NCBI GenBank assembly: GCA_019096065.1
Contig: JAGUCH010000001.1
Span: forward strand, 14,880,001 to 14,944,000
Direction: 5' to 3'
From: Paracyclopina nana
Lineage: Eukaryota > Arthropoda > Copepoda > Cyclopoida > Cyclopettidae
DNA length: 64,000 bases
The notes beneath the pieces were generated by a model. That model saw nothing but the letters and a program-made list of their open reading frames with translations, had not been told where the DNA came from and did not search any database. Shown one piece after another: positions 35,010 to 44,681 of this stretch (position 1 is its first letter; each line of letters begins with the position of its first letter). The translations under genes and the position numbers were made by a program.

Positions 35010-37535
35010 TCACTCTTTATTCAAACTAGTTTTCTCTAAATAGACATCCAGACAGGATTTCGTAGCCTCAACGACCATATTGTCTAAACTTTTAAGAACC
35101 GTCCCGCCTCCCTGGTCGAAAATCTCATCCGGAGAAACCTCAAGATCTTCCACACTCTTGATGTAGTGCTTAACATCCACGAACAGCTGCAACCGGATCT
35201 TGTCATCATCCGAAACCCCCTTATCTCCTTTATCCACATTGGAACTTGAGCTGCTGTTTTTCTCTCTGACCCTTTTCAATCGCCTCAAAGACTCTTCCAT
35301 CTTTTGAACAGCATCCAAGACTTCGGCCACGATTGCAAAGTAATTGGTGCTCACGTTGCACACAATTTCGACTAACCACTTGTGCAGCGTGAGGGACGGG
35401 CACTCTTTCTCGTTAGCAAGCTTGAATTTTTGTATTGGATCCAATAGCGCCACCAAGTAGGTACAGGGTTTGCTAGGCAACTCCCTGTTGGTTCTTCGAT
35501 ACAGCCTCGGAATATCGGAGACTTGCTTCAAAAAAGAGCAGCTCGAGGCTGAGACTCTTTCTGTGATGACTTTAGAGAGGGCATCCAGCCTATTGAACAA
35601 ATCCTTGCGTGACTCCTCAAGGCTCTCGATGAAAAATTGCTTCCCTGATGCCTCCAAAGTCATGGTTGGCCAAATCAATTCGGGTAGCACACCAGGCAGG
35701 CTTTCTTTCGCCATTTTGCTCACATCCAAGTACACAAGGATTAGGGTGTGAGTCAGCTCCTCTTCCGAGTAAGCGCCAACAAAATCTTCTGTTTGCACCC
35801 CATCATCCTCATGATGATGTTTGTCTGTGACAAAAATAATACTCCTGCTACTATTTGAACAGCAATAATGACGAGCTTTCACATACCCACTCCAGTATCA
35901 GATGCAGATCTCGCATGGCCCTTTGAAAGTGCAGGTGTAGAAAGTTTTGACGCCAAAGGAGCTAAACTCGTTTCACTAGTTTTTAACGTGGATCGCGTCG
36001 AGGATGAGGCCTTAGTGGGCTTAAGTAAAGCTTTCAAATTCTCTTGAGAGCAACAAATCCCAACAGCCTTGCTGTATCTAAATAAAAAAGTTTTCCTTTG
36101 AAACCTTGGTCACAAAGAAAAGGGAGCTGGAGAGGTTCTTACCTTGCAATTATTTGAAGACTCAGCTTCCAGAATTTTTGAGCTAATGGCTGCAGGAAGA
36201 CGTCTGATCTCCAGCACGTTGTCAGAGCAAACATTACTGCATCCGAAGACTTGAGGTGGAAGCCAGTGCCGACTTGCTGAGCAAACATGTCCTGGCAATG
36301 GTCTTCCACTGGAACGGCGATCTCTTGAAACCGGATTTGGTAATAAACTGGCAGATTCCACTTCTGGATGAAGTTCTGGTAGAGCTTCGCCTGCCGGAAA
36401 GATTCCACATCGTGAATGTGGCCTTCAAGCTCCCTAATAAAATTCATGACAGTGATGTAGTTGTTATGGAAATTGTCCGGATTTCCAGCCGAGAAAATGG
36501 AAGGAAGGTTTCTCTCAAACTTTTCGACAATCTCAGGCCACAGTGCTCTCCCGACAATATCAAAGTCAGCCATTTTATTGGAGGCACTACTTGATTTTTT
36601 GGCCTTCTTCGTGAGCAGAAGCACAAGATCCAGCTTTTCAGGGATGATTTTGGCTGCCCGAAGACAAACACCCCTGAGGCCAAGTGGATCAGAATGGAGG
36701 CTCTGAGATGAAATTATATCTTCCAAATATGGAGAGACAATCTTAATCCGGATCAAATTTTCAGCATCCTGAATTCGATCAACGGCAGCGTAAATCCGGA
36801 GGAATCGCTTCAAAACTTCCTTATTGCTGGAGACTATTGCCTGCATTAGTTGCTTTTCCATGGCGGTATGTAGCCTATCACCTAAGTTATCAAAGTTGAA
36901 AAAATTAGTAACATCAAGTTACCATATGCGATTAGCTTTTTACCAATACGAGCAAGTCGAGGCTGAATTTCGTCCACAAAAGCCCTTGCATCACACTTGC
37001 CGACGCAAAAATTGAGGTAATTTACATCAGCAGCTACTCGTTCAACAAGGTCACCAGACAAATCACCAGCATTGTCATCGCCATCATTAAGGCAGAGCAA
37101 ACGTTCCACTTTGGTAAGTGAGTTTATGATGTGCTCCAGATTTCTCAGAGCTACTCGCTGCTCATGCCACATTTTCCTTTGCTCCAATTTAGCTTCCATT
37201 TGCTTCTTCGTCGATTCCAACCTTGACTGAAAGGAGCTGATTTGGAGCTTGTAATCATGCAATGGCTTCTGAACAGACTTGATTTTGTCCTCAGTGCCAA
37301 CTAGGTTGGATGACAGGTTGACGAAATCCGCATAGTCGTCATTGATCAGCTCAATCATAGCAACTTTAAGAACTTGTAGGTACATGCCCAGCTCATCGCG
37401 TAAGGTCTCCAGTCCATGGTTACCAGCGTACTTTGCGAGAAATCCATCAATTCCAAAGTCTGGCACAAGGAAATCTTCACGGGTGAACACGACTCCGGAA
37501 GGGCAAACTGGGACTATCATTGCTGACGACGGCAT
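35010..37535 (-). CDS. COG2: conserved oligomeric Golgi complex subunit 2
   Basis: Four minus-strand exons: 37535-36944, 36881-36143, 36077-35887 and 35824-35010. Phases 1, 2 and 1 match at each junction and the product is 778 residues (human COG2 is 738). COG2 is part of lobe A of the COG tether, which docks retrograde vesicles at the Golgi. Diagnostic segments are the N-terminal ELINDDYADFVNLSSNLVG, the mid-protein RFLRIYAAVDRIQDAENL and the C-terminal DIPRLYRRTNRELPS, KKMEESLRRLKR-like and SDDDKIRLQLFVDV motifs. The long helical N-terminal region fits the family. Exon 3 encodes a Ser/Thr-rich linker that is poorly conserved, so its exact borders rest on splice signals and phase. The gene is divergent from UBE2F. 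Confidence 0.93.
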
Positions 37536-38219
37536 TTTTACCTAGTCTTTTCTGTTTGACAAGTAATTTTGGATAAGCAAATGCAGCAGAGGCGGAATCA
37601 GAGCGAAGGCAGTCAATTTTGCGACAGTCACCTTCAAATTTTGAGGCTTTCGAGCCATAGCAACGCCTCAATCTTCAACAGGGCCTTTCTTGACGTCTCT
37701 GTTATTTTTTGTCTTAAAAATGTCCACGTTCCGATAAGGGGTCGAAAAGTACCAGTCAAAGCAACAGAAGTAAAGGCAGCAGCCTTAGAATCTTTCAACT
37801 CTATTCTAAAATGCCATGATTGCTATTGCGTTGATTTTCAAGCAATTCAAAGTATGTTCCGGAAATATGATCGAATTTTATCTAACGAAACTACAAAAAG
37901 TTATAATTTCTTGCCTTAAAGTTGCTTGCTCGTTTTCCTATCACTTGTAGACCTGAAATCGCTGAGAAAAGCCGAAATAAGTTGATTTTTCCGTTAATTC
38001 ACATGAATTTCACCACTCGCCCGAATCGGTCGAATTTTGAGCCTCGATACTAGTCCAACTTCAGGTAATTTTTTCGTTGACACTGAATTCAAAGGGGTTA
38101 AGCCTAGATGCAAGGACGATCGAACGGACGCCTCAAGTCAGCTGAATTTCAGCTGAAGCTCTCCAGCACAAAATTTCAGTCAGCCAACGAAGAAGGCCCA
38201 GAGACCAACTCAAAAGGCA
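37536..38219. other. divergent promoter region (COG2 / UBE2F)
   Basis: 684 bases between head-to-head start codons, so the promoters and 5' leaders of both genes should be here. Short open frames on both strands have no recognisable content. Confidence 0.5.
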
Positions 38220-38795
38220 ATGATAACGTTAACCAAGCGACTGCGCGGGGAAGCAGCCGCAGCCTCGACGGCGAATAGCTCAATCTCCACAGACTCGACG
38301 ACGAGTAAGGTGACTTCCCGCGTCTCCATCAGAGACAAACTGCTCGTCAAAGAAGTTCAAGAAATGGAGACCACCTTGCCCACGGGGTGCAAGGTGAAAT
38401 TCGACGACCCCAACGCGCTTCATGACTTTTGCCTCACAATCAGTCCCGACGAGGGCTTCTGGACGGGGGGCAAGTTCCGGTTTCACATACACGTTGGCGA
38501 GGACTATAACATTTCGCCCCCCACGGTGAAGTGCTTGACTCGGCTCTGGCATCCAAATATCAACGAAGAGGGCGACGTTTGCCTCAGCATTTTAAGACAA
38601 AACTCAATCGACGGCATGGGATGGGCTCCCACCCGGAGGTTGCGCGACGTGATTTGGGGCCTTAACTCGCTCTTCTCCGACCTCCTCAACTTTGACGATC
38701 CTCTCAACGTGGCCGTCGCTGAACACTACCAGCGTGACAAGGAAGGCTTTCGCCTCAAGGCCAAGCAATGGGTGGCCAAATATGCGAAACGATGA
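38220..38795 (+). CDS. UBE2F: NEDD8-conjugating enzyme UBE2F, intronless
   Basis: A complete 191-residue E2 (human UBE2F is 185). It carries NEDD8 from its E1 to cullins, with preference for CUL5 in mammals. The UBE2F-specific N-terminal motif MITLTKRL, then [14 protein letters not shown], is present. The E2 core shows the HPN motif at residues 111-113, the catalytic cysteine C121 in GDVCLSIL, and the family stretch [16 protein letters not shown] followed by [17 protein letters not shown]. No intron interrupts the frame, and its composition is more GC-rich than the flanking spacers. The BTB gene's first visible coding exon begins 86 bases after the end of this stop codon. Confidence 0.95.
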   Translation: MITLTKRLRGEAAAASTANSSISTDSTTSKVTSRVSIRDKLLVKEVQEMETTLPTGCKVKFDDPNALHDFCLTISPDEGFWTGGKFRFHIHVGEDYNISPPTVKCLTRLWHPNINEEGDVCLSILRQNSIDGMGWAPTRRLRDVIWGLNSLFSDLLNFDDPLNVAVAEHYQRDKEGFRLKAKQWVAKYAKR

Positions 38796-38884
38796 TCGAT
38801 AAATCTGAATTTGCTACTACCACTCCTACTCCAAGGAATAACGACCCAATAATAATCACTTTTCTATATTCATTCTTTCAGGAG

Positions 38885-41405
38885 ATGGGAGCCCATGTTG
38901 TCAACGAAGAGGCGTTCTGCCTTAAATGGAACGACTTTCACACGAGCTTAACGTCCACTTTTACGGAATTAAGAGCCGAGAGTGATTTGTTGGATGCTAC
39001 GATTGTTTGCGAAGGACAAGCCTTGAGGGCCCACAAGCTCGTTCTGTCTGCCAGCTCGGTTGTTTTCAGACAGCTTTTTCGCACCAATGGAGGCCTGGCA
39101 GTGAGCACGTCGCAAAGCGAGCCGGTGGTCCTAATGTGGGATGTGAAGGCTGATGACCTCAAATCGTTGCTTAACTTCATGTATGAGGGCGAAGTCAACG
39201 TTGGGCAGGACAACTTGAACTCGTTTCTGGCATTAGCCGAGAGGCTGCAAGTACGTGGCCTTACGTCGAACGTCCTGGCCAATAATAATCGTGATGGTGG
39301 CACAACACGAACTGGCCAAACCGCCACGAGGCCATTAATCAGGAGCAGTCATCCTCATCATCAAGCCAAAAGGCCCCGAACAGATGGACCGGGTCAGGAC
39401 CAGACAATTATAAAAGAGGAATTGCCGTCCGTTGATGGCGAGCATCCGACCGAGAATGCCATCTATGATAATGCTACGTCCACTACTGAGCCGTCTTTCA
39501 ATAGTCAATACCCGTATTATGAGGGATCCAGTGTTGAGCACCAACATGGGGAAGATGATCTACGACAAACCGGCGGGGTCGTTGCTGCGGGCACCTCTGG
39601 CACTACAGGAAACAACTTTGCTTCGACCGTCCCCATCGGAGCCGCTAATCATGCTCTGAATGCAGATTCAGCTAATCACGGACAAGAATTTGTTACTGGT
39701 GACGTTGATCAAGCTAAAGGTATTTATCGTTTGTTTATTATTTCCTGCGATCCCCGCTTCCCCAAAATCCAATCTAGGTAGCTCTAATGAGGTCCAAAGC
39801 AATTAAGTCAAGCTCTCCTAGCGTTGAGCTTGCTTGACGTTTCGTTTGTTTTTTGTATTCCTTGAACTTTTCCTTATTTTTGAGGCACTTTTGCTTTATA
39901 ATTGGTCGCTATGTTGATGCTACTTTTGCCTGGCTTTTGCGATTTAATTGTTAGCGCATTTTGGTATTTCAAGGTTAGACCGCCCGAATCCTTGGTCCTC
40001 TTCCCGACTAAATCTAAAGTTGTGCGTTTGTATGAAAATTTTTTAGGCATTGTTGCTGTCCTTAATTCTGCATCAACTGGGCTTATCATCCCTGCCCATC
40101 CAGTTAACATTTTAACTCCGATACAGCCTGCAAGCGCTGTTACTGCAAGTGCGACATCATCGACTGCGTCGTCTGACTCATCATCAAGTTCGTCCACTTC
40201 CACAAACGGAGGCCGTTTGCCAGCCTCTTCTTCTGCAACTTCGTCCTCGTCGCAGAACAATAGTGGAACTTGTATGCATTGTAACAAAACTTTTAGGCAG
40301 CTTCGTTCGCACATTCAAGATGTTCACTGTCCTACTCCGACGCCATGCCCCCTATGTGGGAAAGTGTTTAGCTCCAAACACAAAATGTTCGGACACAAGT
40401 ACAGAAGTTGTCCGAACAGGACAAGGAATTTGGTAAGGCATTTACAAGACCTGGAGCAGGTGCCTGGGTCTGCTGCTGCTAATCATCAGGATCCTCATCG
40501 AGGCGGAGAGTCTCCGCATGAGCAGCACTATTGAAGAAGCCACTGGTGATAGTTTCAGTCAAACTGGGCTCGACGTAACATGAATGTTGTTATTCTTGGT
40601 TAAGCAAACACTTAGTCGTGCCGTAATTTCAATGTAATACGAGTGCTACGTTTCAATGCAAGAGAGCTTTCTAATCATACATCTATCTATGTGTTTTAAA
40701 TGTGAGAGCACCTTTGACAAACTCATCTAACAGTTATTGGCATCGTATCTAAAAGCAGATTTTCTTTATAACTACACTCTACTTATATATAGATAATTAT
40801 GTAATACTTGACTAAAACATTGGTGTATAACGAGTGATACTGCAACGACACCCTACAACAAAAACTTATTACAAATATACAGCAGAACTGTGTTTAATCT
40901 CGAAATTTGTGTAGAAAGGTTTTTGTTTTTTCAAAGTTAGTAATAATCACTCGGATGAAGCGAGGCCTTTTCCCATTCACCAGTAGATGATTGATGAATG
41001 TTGGCGAATTTCGCATGAGCCGAGCAGCGCTTGTGTTATTGCTCACGCCTAACCTTAAACGATGCACATCTGATTATCACGCTCTTCGATTTATCCTATC
41101 GGCGTGATGCTATGTGTCGCGCGTCTCTGCTCGCTTCATAGCTAAAACGTTTGAATCTCGTAGATACTGAATCTGAAGAGGATGGAGATGTCGACTTATC
41201 CCCGTATGCGCCTGGCGAAGGAGTCTGCCCTTTTTGCTCGAAAAACTTCAAACGCCTCCGCACCCACGTGTCCGACATCCACCTGCCTGAGCCCCAACAA
41301 TGCCTCATTTGCCGCAAAATCATCCCTTCCAAGATCAAGTACCAGCGTCACAAGTCCAAATGCAGCCGCACCCAAAGTTTACTGAATAACAACCTCGGTC
41401 ACTAA
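38885..41405 (+). CDS. BTB (tramtrack-group) zinc-finger protein with alternative last exons
   Basis: A common exon 38885-39719 (acceptor TTTCAG at 38881) encodes 278 residues and ends in phase 1 (AAAG|GTATTT). Residues 9-115 are a BTB domain of the insect tramtrack/broad group: FCLKWNDFHTSLTSTF, then DATIVCEGQALRAHKLVLSA, then LLNFMYEGEVNV. The rest is Ser/Thr/His/Gln-rich linker. Two downstream exons each fit phase 1, carry a zinc-finger pair and have their own stop: 40047-40534 (440-residue isoform) and 41164-41405 (358-residue isoform). BTB-zinc-finger proteins of this group (Broad, Lola, Tramtrack) are nuclear transcription regulators with alternative finger exons. The upstream Met codons from 38768 overlap UBE2F and lie before the splice acceptor, so I start at MGAHVV. 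Any 5' untranslated exon is not identified. Confidence 0.85.
40047..40534 (+). other. alternative terminal exon B of the BTB gene
   Basis: The acceptor TTTTTTAG at 40046 opens with GC, completing the phase-1 G of the common exon to Gly. It encodes a Ser/Thr-rich linker, then finger 1 (CMHCNKTFRQLRSH...H) and finger 2 of C2HC type (CPLCGKVFSSKHKMFGH...C), and stops at 40532-40534. A GTAAGG at 40433 could be an internal donor, but it is phase 0 and would not join the next exon in frame. Confidence 0.8.
41164..41405 (+). other. alternative terminal exon C of the BTB gene
   Basis: The acceptor CTCGTAG at 41163 opens with AT, completing the phase-1 G of the common exon to Asp. It encodes an acidic lead (TESEEDGDVD), then finger 1 (CPFCSKNFKRLRTHVSDIH) and a C2HC finger 2 (CLICRKIIPSKIKYQRH...C), and stops at 41403-41405. 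The finger pair has the same layout as exon B, so the two exons are probably duplicates. Confidence 0.8.
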
Positions 41406-41887
41406 GACCTGCGTATCTTTCGAATTGCCTTCTTTCTTTTTCCCCTGTAGTAGTGCCGCGATGCAAAAGGTCGTCGACCCAGTCCGCGTGTCAGTGAGCA
41501 TATTTTCGGGCCCATCCACTCGGCTGCACCACCGTACGTCGTTGGGTGACCCCATTGGAGGTTGTGGTGGTAGTCTTCGGTGGTGGCGTGTTTGGCCGGA
41601 GAAACTTTGGGCCCTCCATCCCGTTTTTCCTTCGCGTCCGTCCATTTACCTGAGCCGGTTGTACCGGCTGCGGCGGTGCTGGGCTCGTCGGCTTTGGAGC
41701 GAAACTGAACGCCGCCGCCGCGGCTCTGTACCTGTCCGGACCTTCACAATAGCCAAGAGTGTCACGAGCAGTGGAGTGAAGGAACCACGTCAAGAATTAA
41801 CGAAGTCAAAAGAAAAGACGAGGGACACCAAAAAATGAGCCCGTGAACGACTCGTCATCGAAGACAGCGTAACACAACGACAGCAAC
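41406..41887. other. spacer between the BTB gene and the FN2 gene
   Basis: 482 bases that should hold the BTB 3' end and the FN2 promoter. Open frames exist on both strands (plus 41425-41838, minus 41491-41793), but they look like GC-rich low-complexity frames with no domain. Confidence 0.4.
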
Positions 41888-43174
41888 ATGAGGTGCTTCG
41901 CGGCCTCTTTGCTCTTCCTTGTGGCCAGCGTGTGGGCCCACGAGGACGGCACAGATCACGACCACGGTAAGCATGCGTTTCGCTATAGATGTGACAAGTG
42001 CTCTGCTAGCAGCGTTTCCTTCAAGCCACCGCTACCAAATGCCAGCCAAAGATCGTGGCCGAGAACTTCGGCCCCACGTTCGCCGGCACCGTCGGCCTCT
42101 ACGTGGAGCAAGAGTCCACCCTGTCCGAGGACGACCGAGGCTACTATCAGAGCGTAGCCAACCCCAATTGGTGCTTATGGTGGCACAAGCCATATCGCCA
42201 TTGGTGGATGGGACCCTGCTACAGTCGAGGCCAAAACAATGGCAACGTCTACCTCGCGCCCGACAAGTTGTGCCCTCACGACGGCCTCGAAGGAGAATGG
42301 CGTTCAGGTGGCCTCGACAAGGCTGTGCAGGGTTCCGTACGAGTTGCGACGGCGGACGACCTCATACCTACCCCCACTACGACCATTCAAGGTCTCTAGC
42401 CGATGACCTCAGCAGCAGCAGCAGCGGCCTCGCGTACTGCTCGACCATCTCTAACTTTTCTCCCTTTTCAGCCCCGGCGGCGGCTTCTGGAGCAGTGTGC
42501 ACAACAGAAAGTGGGGCCTCTCCGAACAAGCCGTGCATTTTCCCCTTTCGGTTCAATGGCGTGACCCACTACTCTTGCATTTGGGACATGGCCCATCTGA
42601 CAGAACACAAGGCTTGGTGCTCCACTGAGGTGGACGAGACCGGACACCACGTCGGGGGCCAAGGCAAGTGGGGCAATTGTGGGCCCGATTGTCCCATTCC
42701 CCCGGATAATCGAAACGACACGCTTCCAGGTAAGATAAATTTTGCATCCATTTCGTGGGAACTCCACGTATATAAATACCTGCTTGCCTCTAAAGAGACA
42801 AAAAAAACTAGTATGTGGCAAATTTGGCAATCATGGGCTAGAATATTCTCGCTCCTTATTGGCAATAGAGTAGCATTGAGAGAGAAGAAATGTTGTGCTA
42901 TCTGTTGGACAGGTCAGTGTGTGTGCAACATCGCATCGTCGTTCCAAAACCAGCTTTTCGTGTGACGACTGCCATGTCATGCCGGTCTTGGAAAAGTGAA
43001 CATGCATCCTATCCTATGGAGTAGTAGTTGAAGCAATAGTGAAAAACGAAACGTACCAACCTGTGCCAGGTTCTTTCACACACACACACACTCACATATA
43101 GCATAGGCTCTAGTCTCCTCTGGATTGCAGGGACGGACACGCTGCTGCTGCTGCTGCTGGTGTGTGCACTGTGA
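41888..43174 (+). CDS. small secreted or GPI-anchored protein with Trp-rich module and fibronectin type II domain
   Basis: Exons 41888-41966, 42026-42391, 42472-42729 and 43131-43174, all joined in phase 1, give 248 residues. The start MRCFAASLLFLVASVWA is a typical signal peptide. Exon 2 encodes an unrecognised module with four cysteines and many aromatics: WCLWWHKPYRHWWMGPC, then DKLCPHDG. Exon 3 encodes a fibronectin type II domain: CIFPFRFNGVTHYSC, KAWCST and KWGNCGPDC. Such domains bind collagen, gelatin or other ligands in known proteins. Exon 4 adds a tail ending TLLLLLLVCAL, which could be a GPI-attachment signal. One donor (AAG|GTCTCT) is weak. Alternatively, exon 3 could splice onward into the downstream megalin gene, which also uses phase 1; I judge a separate gene more likely. 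Confidence 0.65.
43077..43091. repeat. CA dinucleotide repeat
   Basis: Fifteen bases of alternating CA in the last intron of the FN2 gene, 40 bases before the candidate terminal exon. Confidence 0.8.
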
Positions 43175-44560
43175 GACACAAAGCGGCTAAAAGTCATCAA
43201 AGTTGGCCCGATTGGCGAAATCCCGCCAGTCATTGTCCTGGTCGCGAGGCTCCAGTTTTTTCACTAGATTTTCCCCCCGTTGTGACCCATGTATATAGCA
43301 GTTTCTAACCGCTCCTGATGGCAGCGGGCTCTTTCGTCGTAATGTGGCAGTTTATGTAATGCGAACTTGGTATATAACGTAAAGGACTAGTGGGCCATTT
43401 TTTGACTCTTGGAAAATTTACATTTTCTTGCCATTTGTTTAAGCATAGTAGCAAGAAACTTTTTTTTCAACTTTATTGCTCCTCATGAATAAGAGTAATT
43501 TGAGTCCCTCTTCATCGCGGTCATTTCATAACTAAGGCACAAGGACTCCCATTCTTTTGATGAAGCTGTCCTAGAAATCCTAGCTTGTAGTGCTGAAGTT
43601 GCATTCACTGCGTCACGTCTTAGATTTCCTTTACTGGGAACGAATGAAGTGGGAATCGAGTTAGGTGGTGCGCGCACAGGGGCAAAAGAAAATAGCTTAG
43701 GAAATTATGATTGGACCCTCAAATTATGTTCTTGCTGCCTCGTCAAGCCACATTCAGCAGTGGAGGATGATGATGATGCTTGGCTGGAAAAAATCTTCTT
43801 TCTTGGAGCACGCAAATCTTCCAACATTATAGTATTCTATGAGAGTGCAAAAACCATGGCTTTTTGCAGTCGGCTGGGGAAATTGGGATCGATGCAGTTT
43901 TCGGGCATAACTTTCATATTTTTATCCTTGGCTCGCGAGCAATTCAGTTTATTAGAGTGCTTACTTCCATATGCATCTCTTGACCTTTCTTCTAATGACA
44001 ACGCGTAAGTGCAGGAGCTACGAGCGTCGAATACCATACCTGCTTAGCGTTGTCCTAGTCAATTTGAAAGCTTTCTTTTCCTCGAGCCATACTATACACT
44101 CCGATGGTTGTGGTATAGCAGTACTTTGACTATGCAGCAGGTAAAGTAGCTGTGATTATACCAATGGACGAGCATGTGTAGAAAGCTGATCCACTTGCTG
44201 ATTCTGCATAAACGGTGCTGCTCCGTTTAGCTTTTTCGCATGATTAACCAATCAAATTCTGCCTGTACTGACTGCATAATTTTGCGGGAAGGGACACATT
44301 TTCTGCGCTGTAAACATGGAGGAAAAGAGCATGGTATAATAACCCGAATCGCTTGTTTTTGCACTTGGTGCCTCCTCACAATATTGACTACACAAAGCTA
44401 TACTGAAGCCGCATCTAAAGGCCGTTGACGGCGCCGCGAAAGCGGCCTTTGAGGTGAGCCTTGCTCCCAAACCAGAAAGAAAGTCCTCAGTTAACGATAG
44501 TGGCTCTGTGACTACCCACGTGCCCATTTGGCGTAAAATGACCAATTAGTGAAAGCTGTA
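43175..44560. other. spacer upstream of megalin
   Basis: 1.4 kb that should hold the FN2 3' end and a promoter for the megalin signal-peptide exon. A GC-richer patch at 44417-44540 reads open (AVDGAAKAAFE and onward) but fits no phase in the model and stops just before the megalin start; it may be 5' untranslated sequence. Confidence 0.4.
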
Positions 44561-44681
44561 ATGTGGATTTTTCTGCTCCTCGGCCTGCTTCAGGCCGGAG
44601 TGCCAAGCAGTGGTCAGGGTGGCCTTCACAATAGAACGGCCTTTGGCAAACAACAACAGCAGCAGCATCACATTTTCAAAG
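44561..44681 (+). other. LRP2: megalin exon 1 with signal peptide
   Basis: ATG at 44561 opens [19 protein letters not shown], a good signal peptide, followed by a Gln/His-rich stretch, and ends in phase 1 (TTCAAAG|GTAATA). That phase fits both the 45930 exon and the first class A repeat exon. Without it the class A repeats would have no secretion signal unless they borrow the FN2 gene's first exons. Confidence 0.65.

Noticed and set aside
38768-38884. N-terminal extension of the BTB protein
   Set aside because: It overlaps the UBE2F coding end, lies upstream of a clear splice acceptor and precedes the usual BTB start.
41425-41838. 137-codon plus frame and Pro/Thr-rich minus frame between the BTB and FN2 genes
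   Set aside because: GC-rich sequence stays open by chance; no domain, signal peptide or splice support.
44417-44540. GC-rich open block as a possible exon before megalin
   Set aside because: In the phase needed to join the model it meets a stop; in the open frame it has no matching partner exon.
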